DNA from: Lentzea sp. NBRC 105346
Lineage (GTDB): Bacteria > Actinomycetota > Actinomycetes > Mycobacteriales > Pseudonocardiaceae
Direction: 5' to 3'
Assembly: GCF_030269605.1 (NCBI RefSeq)
Contig: NZ_BSTQ01000009.1
Span: forward strand, 282,955-346,954
DNA: 64,000 nt
A program made the translations under genes and the position numbers. How positions within the stretch are numbered: position 1 is the first letter of the stretch; every line of letters begins with the position of its first letter. Under the pieces are notes generated by a model that saw only the letters and a program-made list of their open reading frames with translations, did no database searches and was not told the DNA's origin. Positions 60,231 through 64,000 of the stretch are shown piece by piece.

Positions 60231-61721
60231 TCAGCCTTGCGCGACCAGGTGGTCGACGGTTCTGCGGGTCAGCTCCGGGATGAAGAAGGCGATGCCGCAG
60301 GAGGTGTCCGACTCGGCGACCGCGGCCGTGGTGTAGCCGGCGGCGACGAGCTGGGCGTGCTCACGCGGTGCGTAGGCGTTGGTCTTGCTGGTCGTGGCCA
60401 GAACGTTCGGGCCGGCGATCTGGCCGCTCCGCGGCGGCAGCGTGACCGGCGAGACCGGCCAGCCCGCGCAACCGGTGCGGATGTCCCACGCCTCCGAGAC
60501 GCCGCGCGTCTTGGGCGCCACGTAGTTCAGCGCCGCGATCTCCTGTCGTGCCTGGGAGAACGACGTGAGGCGGTCCTGGGTGTCGAGGCACGCCGTGACG
60601 CGGTAGGTGTTCCACGCATACGCGAGGCCCCACGAGCGTTCCCACATGTAGGAGAAACCGTTGGCGGTCTTGCGGTCCGCCGATTCCCACAGCGAGAGGC
60701 TGAGCTGCGTCCAGCCGTTGGTGATCATGCCGAGCACGTTGGGCGAGCCCTGCTCCAGCCGCTGCTGGGTGAGGAACGCGAGCTCCTCGCCGTTGAACGA
60801 CCGGTTGATCCGCGCCGAGATCATCGGCGTGGTGTTCGCGTCGGTGATCACCTGCTGGTAGGCCGCGTCGACGTCCCGGCCGTTCAACGCGCAGCCGTTC
60901 AGCCAGTCCTGCGACAGCGGGTTCGCCGCGCACCACGCGACGAACTTGCCCCACGCGGCCTCGATCGACCGGGCCTCCTGGATAGCGGTCACGGGCGACG
61001 GCAGCCGACGCGACACCGGGCCGTCGAACACAACGGCCTTCGCCCGCGACGGGTACAGCTCGGTGAACAGCTGGGCGCTCACGTCGCCGTAGTTCCACGA
61101 CAGCACGTCCACTTGCGACGCACCGAGTGCGGCCCGCACGGCCTCGAGGTCGCGGGCCTGGCTGACCGAGTCGACCTTGTCCGCGATGGGACCGCTGTTG
61201 TCGCGGCAGCTCTTGGCGAACGCCTTGTTGTGCGCGACCAGCTGGTCGTACTCGGCCTGGGTGGCCGGGAACGACTTCGCGGCCTGATCGTGCACGGGCT
61301 CGGTGCAGTTCAGTCGCGGTGTGGTCTTGGTCGGCAGGTCGAGCGGCGTGCCGTAGAGGCTGCCCGCGCCGCCGCGCTGCTCGACGCCGACGAGGTCGAA
61401 CTGCTCGACGAGCTCGGGCGCGCCGAGCATGCCGAAGTACTGCGCCGCCGAACCGGCGACGACGTCGTTGCCGCTGTATCCGGCGCCGGGCAGGAAGAAC
61501 AGCGTGCCCTTCTTCTTGCCGGACGCGGGGTGCCGCGTGACGGACAGGGTGATCTTCGCGCCGTACGGCGAGGACCAGTCGAGCGGCACCTGGATCGTGC
61601 CGCACCTGGATCCCGCGGAACCACAGTCCTGCCAGGTGATCGACCGCGCGGTCGCGGACGCCGCCGGTGTCACGACCGCGAGACCGAGTACGGCCGCGAC
61701 GACTAACGATGTTGTTCTCAT
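60231..61721 (-). CDS. secreted S33-like alpha/beta hydrolase lacking the catalytic serine
   Basis: 496 residues. Signal peptide about 1-24 (LVVAAVLGLAVVTPAASA). The tripeptidyl-aminopeptidase/proline-iminopeptidase layout is clear: CGTIQVPLDWSSPYGAKITLSV, TLFFLPGAGYSGND, and FDLVGVEQRGGAGS. At the nucleophile elbow, where GxSYG is expected, it has VLSWNYGDVSAQLFTELYP (near 210): Asn in place of Ser. The end, where a GH-T His motif is expected, has ESDTSCGIAFFIPELTRRTVDHL, without the usual His. So it may be a pseudoenzyme or binding protein. Its ATG overlaps the stop of the multicopper oxidase gene. Confidence 0.8.
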   Translation of the reverse strand: MRTTSLVVAAVLGLAVVTPAASATARSITWQDCGSAGSRCGTIQVPLDWSSPYGAKITLSVTRHPASGKKKGTLFFLPGAGYSGNDVVAGSAAQYFGMLGAPELVEQFDLVGVEQRGGAGSLYGTPLDLPTKTTPRLNCTEPVHDQAAKSFPATQAEYDQLVAHNKAFAKSCRDNSGPIADKVDSVSQARDLEAVRAALGASQVDVLSWNYGDVSAQLFTELYPSRAKAVVFDGPVSRRLPSPVTAIQEARSIEAAWGKFVAWCAANPLSQDWLNGCALNGRDVDAAYQQVITDANTTPMISARINRSFNGEELAFLTQQRLEQGSPNVLGMITNGWTQLSLSLWESADRKTANGFSYMWERSWGLAYAWNTYRVTACLDTQDRLTSFSQARQEIAALNYVAPKTRGVSEAWDIRTGCAGWPVSPVTLPPRSGQIAGPNVLATTSKTNAYAPREHAQLVAAGYTTAAVAESDTSCGIAFFIPELTRRTVDHLVAQG

Positions 61722-63136
61722 GCGTTACCCACCAGCTCAATCTGGGCCATCATCGACAAGACCGAGTGGTCCAGCAGATGGCAGTGGAAGACGTACCGGC
61801 CGGTGTAGCCGGTGAACGTCATCTGGATGCGCACCGTCTCGCCGGGCATCACGGTGACGGTGTCCTTCCAACCGGACTCGGCGGGGCCGGGCGGTTGGCC
61901 GTTGCGGTCGAGCACGCGGAACTGCACGAGGTGCATGTGCAGGTTGTGCGGGATGCCGAAGTTGGTGTCCTTGTTGGTGATCCGCCAGATCTCCGTGCTG
62001 CCGACCGGAATCTGGAAGTCGACGCGGTTCGGGTCGAACTGCCTGCCGTTGATCGTGAACGCGCCCGCCGCCAGGTCGAGGCTCAGCGCGATGTCCCGGG
62101 TCGTGGCCGCCTCGCGGACGGCGGGCATCGCCTTCAGCTTCGCCGGGACGACGCCCTTGTCCTGCGCGCCGGTGACGACGTCGAACCGCAGGAGCTGCTG
62201 GTCCTTGTCGGTGTGGCCGTAGGCGTTGCCGAGGACGATCTGGGTTCCCGGCGCGTACTTCGAGAAGTCGATCAGCACCTCGGCGCGTTCGCCGGGCCAC
62301 AGGTCCACGGTCTTCGTGACGTTGGGCGCGGGCAGCAGGCCGCCGTCCGAGCCGATCTGCATGAGGTCGTCGCCGGTGGACAGCTGGAACCGGAACGCCC
62401 GGTCGTTGCTGGAGTTCAGCAACCGGAACCGGTACTGCTTCGGCGTAACCTGGAAGTAGGGCTGCGGCCTGCCGTTGACCAGAACCGTGTCCCGGCCACG
62501 GAAGTCGTTGTGCTCGTACACGAGCTGCGCGTTGGAGTCGAACCGCGCGTCGCGGAACATCAACGGCACGTCCGCGTCGCCGGACGGCAACCCGAGCCGG
62601 CGGTCCGCGCTGTCGCTGATCAGGTAGAACCCGCACAGCCCACGGAACACCTGCTCGGCCTCGCGGTGGTGCGCGTGGTCGTGGTACCAGAGCGTCGTGG
62701 CCTGCTGCTCGTTCGGGTAGAGGTAGACCCGCACGCCACCGGTCTTGATGGTGTCCGTCGGGTATCCGTCGCTCTGCGGCGGCACGTGCCCGCCGTGCAG
62801 GTGCACCGCGGCCTCGGTGTCGAGCTTGTTGACGTACGTGACGATCGTCCGGCGGACCTTCTGCGCCTTGATGGTCGGACCGGGGAACTCCCCGTTGTAC
62901 GTCAGCACTTTCGTCTTCGTGCCCGGCAGGATCTCCACGTCGGCCGGCTTGATGTCAACCTGGTAGATGTCCGTTGTCGGTGTCTTGGCGACCGGCCGCA
63001 GGACCGGTGGCAGTTTGAGCGGCACCGAGAACGGCACGACCGTTGGCCCTTCGGCCAGCGCGTTGATCCCGGTGGGCACAAGCAGAACGCCACCCGCTAC
63101 GGCGCCCAGTTTGATGGTTTCTCGTCGGTTCAGCAT
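61718..63136 (-). CDS. multicopper oxidase (CotA/bilirubin oxidase-like)
   Basis: 472 residues from ATG 63136 (AAAGG upstream); the longer open frame to 63652 is the neighbouring gene's other frame. N-terminus MLNRRETIKLGAVAGGVLLV is a Tat-like signal (RRETIKLG). All four copper-ligand motifs are complete: HLHGGHVPPQ, LWYHDHAHHRE, HNLHMHLVQF and FHCHLLDHSVLSMM (His-Cys-His-x3-His-x4-Met, type 1). It oxidises phenols or metal ions with O2. It overlaps the upstream membrane gene (7 bases) and downstream hydrolase gene (4 bases). Confidence 0.92.
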   Translation of the reverse strand: MLNRRETIKLGAVAGGVLLVPTGINALAEGPTVVPFSVPLKLPPVLRPVAKTPTTDIYQVDIKPADVEILPGTKTKVLTYNGEFPGPTIKAQKVRRTIVTYVNKLDTEAAVHLHGGHVPPQSDGYPTDTIKTGGVRVYLYPNEQQATTLWYHDHAHHREAEQVFRGLCGFYLISDSADRRLGLPSGDADVPLMFRDARFDSNAQLVYEHNDFRGRDTVLVNGRPQPYFQVTPKQYRFRLLNSSNDRAFRFQLSTGDDLMQIGSDGGLLPAPNVTKTVDLWPGERAEVLIDFSKYAPGTQIVLGNAYGHTDKDQQLLRFDVVTGAQDKGVVPAKLKAMPAVREAATTRDIALSLDLAAGAFTINGRQFDPNRVDFQIPVGSTEIWRITNKDTNFGIPHNLHMHLVQFRVLDRNGQPPGPAESGWKDTVTVMPGETVRIQMTFTGYTGRYVFHCHLLDHSVLSMMAQIELVGNA

Positions 63137-63615
63137 GCAGCGACCTTTCTTGTCTCCCAAGGCACCCCGAAGACGGCACCCGCACCCAGCGCGAGCAGGA
63201 AGGTCCAGCGCAGGACCTCTGTTGACAGCGCCACCGTCTCTCCGGCGGTGAACGCTCCGGCCAGCGTCAGCCGCTCCACGACGACCGCGGTCACCGCTGA
63301 TGTGACGGCGGCCGCGATGCTCAGTCCTAGGACTGAGCGGACCCGGAAACGGTGCAGCACTGCGATTAGTGCGATGACCATCAGGTGTGCCGACAGTGCG
63401 GCCAGGCCGGCGAAATGGGGTATGACGGCGTCTACGATCGGTGCCGCTGTGCCCGAATGGCCGCCTTGGTGGTGTCCGGTCAGGACAGTCGACCTTGAGC
63501 GGGCGGTGATCTCCGGCAGGTGCGTGCGCAACACTCCGGCGATCACCAGCGCCTCGGCGACCCCTAGGCCGACCACTGTGGGAATCCGGACGCGCGCAGG
63601 CGAATGGGTTGCCAT
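63130..63615 (-). CDS. integral membrane protein (161 aa) of the oxidase operon
   Basis: 161 residues with about four hydrophobic segments (VVGLGVAEALVIAGVL, FAGLAALSAHLMVIALIAVLH, SVLGLSIAAAVTSAVTAVVV, TFLLALGAGAVFGVP). A His-rich stretch (TVLTGHHQGGHSG) lies in the first loop. Its stop overlaps the start of the multicopper oxidase gene (ATGCTGA), so the two are coupled. Family unknown; copper-related duties are conceivable from the His cluster. Confidence 0.8.
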   Translation of the reverse strand: MATHSPARVRIPTVVGLGVAEALVIAGVLRTHLPEITARSRSTVLTGHHQGGHSGTAAPIVDAVIPHFAGLAALSAHLMVIALIAVLHRFRVRSVLGLSIAAAVTSAVTAVVVERLTLAGAFTAGETVALSTEVLRWTFLLALGAGAVFGVPWETRKVAAC

Positions 63616-64000
63616 GACGGCTCCAAGGGGTCGGGCAACAGCGGCGAGGCACCTTCCCCCGTGCGGCTGGTGTACGACTCGAAGATCACTCGCTCGCGTG
63701 GGGGTTGTCGGTTGGCTGCCGGTTTGGGTTGACGCGGCGGCTTCCGTAGTGGGTTGCGTTTGTGTTGACGCGGTGGCTTTCGTGCGCGGGGCTCCGCCCC
63801 GGACCCCGGCTCAGCTCAAAGAGGGGCCCTCCCCGTGGTGTCGTTTCGTAGTGGGTCGCCTTGATGGTGGTGGGCCCCTCCCGTCGCATCGCACCTGAGG
63901 CAGCCGCATCCGAGACCCCAGGTCAAGCGAAAAGCGTGCTTGACCTGGGGTCTCGGATGCGGCAGGGCTTCGCCTGCGATGCGACGGGAGGGGCCCACCA
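63616..64000. other. gene-free right end of the window
   Basis: 385 bases upstream of the membrane protein gene. The first 95 bases would hold the operon promoter; I see no clear consensus. The rest is the second copy of the long hairpin repeat. The imperfect GGGTTGACGCGG.GGCTT motif occurs twice (63728 and 63763) in the lead-in. Confidence 0.6.
63711..64000. repeat. composite long-hairpin intergenic repeat, copy 2
   Basis: It shares TGGCTGCCGGTTTGG, GGGGCTCCGCCCC (63788-63800), the GGACCCCGGCTCAGCTC block and the nested hairpin with the copy at 10859-11096. Outer 26-base arms at 63868-63893 and 63975-64000 are perfect here; the inner arms are identical to copy 1. It ends exactly at the window end, so flanking duplication cannot be judged. 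Confidence 0.8.

Noticed and set aside
63137..63652. N-terminal extension of the multicopper oxidase
   Set aside because: The extra part is another frame of the membrane protein gene; ATG 63136 gives a Tat-like signal and a ribosome site.

Overview
The window is high-GC (about 70%) actinobacterial chromosome. GTG and TTG starts are frequent, stops are mostly TGA and TAG, genes often overlap by 4 to 8 bases, and the gene content (EspG/PPE-like type VII factors, DUF3558 lipoprotein, SARP regulators, PucR-type proline regulator, SchA/CurD protein, GH97, GH16 and GH20 enzymes) points to a filamentous Actinomycetota. I infer Pseudonocardiaceae (Lentzea, Saccharothrix or Amycolatopsis relatives); I see no direct species marker. 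Nothing looks like a phage, a plasmid or an intact insertion sequence.

Layout. 0-6.3 kb: edge of a PH-domain membrane gene, a 44-codon secreted peptide gene divergent from an XRE-TPR regulator, a LuxR-TPR regulator, an acyl-CoA synthetase and a polyprenyl diphosphate synthase. 6.4-10.8 kb: a ferredoxin-reductase-type flavoprotein, a MarR/azoreductase pair and a secreted GH97 glycosidase. 10.8-16.3 kb: a long hairpin repeat, an operon of TPR membrane protein, anchored protein and fused SecDF, and an FMN alpha-hydroxy-acid oxidase. 16.3-19.9 kb: a leftward type VII secretion-associated operon (WXG100/PE-like, DUF3558, PPE-like, EspG, anchored protein). 20-24.3 kb: a cyclase-like protein, an AraC regulator, tRNA-Val, a GH16-CBM6 enzyme, and about 1.2 kb of gene-free G-rich repeats. 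24.3-29.5 kb: a DNA polymerase I-like gene with an ArsR-like regulator, and a STAND-TPR ATPase. 29.5-33.6 kb: the proline catabolic pair putB-pruA under a PucR-type regulator. 33.6-45.5 kb: YidC, DUF6412, a kinase-like protein, DUF402, an FAD monooxygenase, a GAF regulator beside a shortened aldehyde dehydrogenase, GH20, CYTH-CHAD and a secreted HNH nuclease. 45.5-51 kb: a SARP regulator and an iron-box-controlled N-hydroxylase coupled to an amidohydrolase. 51-64 kb: a gene behind a DNA-damage-type promoter, a six-copy palindrome array, a divergent SHMT-like enzyme with a second SARP, a small polyketide-tailoring-like operon, and a multicopper oxidase operon ending in a second copy of the long hairpin repeat.

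Themes. (1) Peptide plus TPR regulator at the left end resembles an RRNPP-type signalling pair. (2) Three sites match the -35/-10 pattern of PafBC (LexA-independent) DNA-damage promoters: before the polymerase, before an unknown 207-residue protein, and before no recognisable gene. Three units of the G-rich repeat array carry the same -35 box. (3) Long perfect palindromes sit in many gene-end spacers, and one family occurs three times. (4) Several enzymes have lost expected catalytic residues: the aldehyde dehydrogenase, the S33 hydrolase, the P-loop kinase-like protein and the SHMT-like protein.
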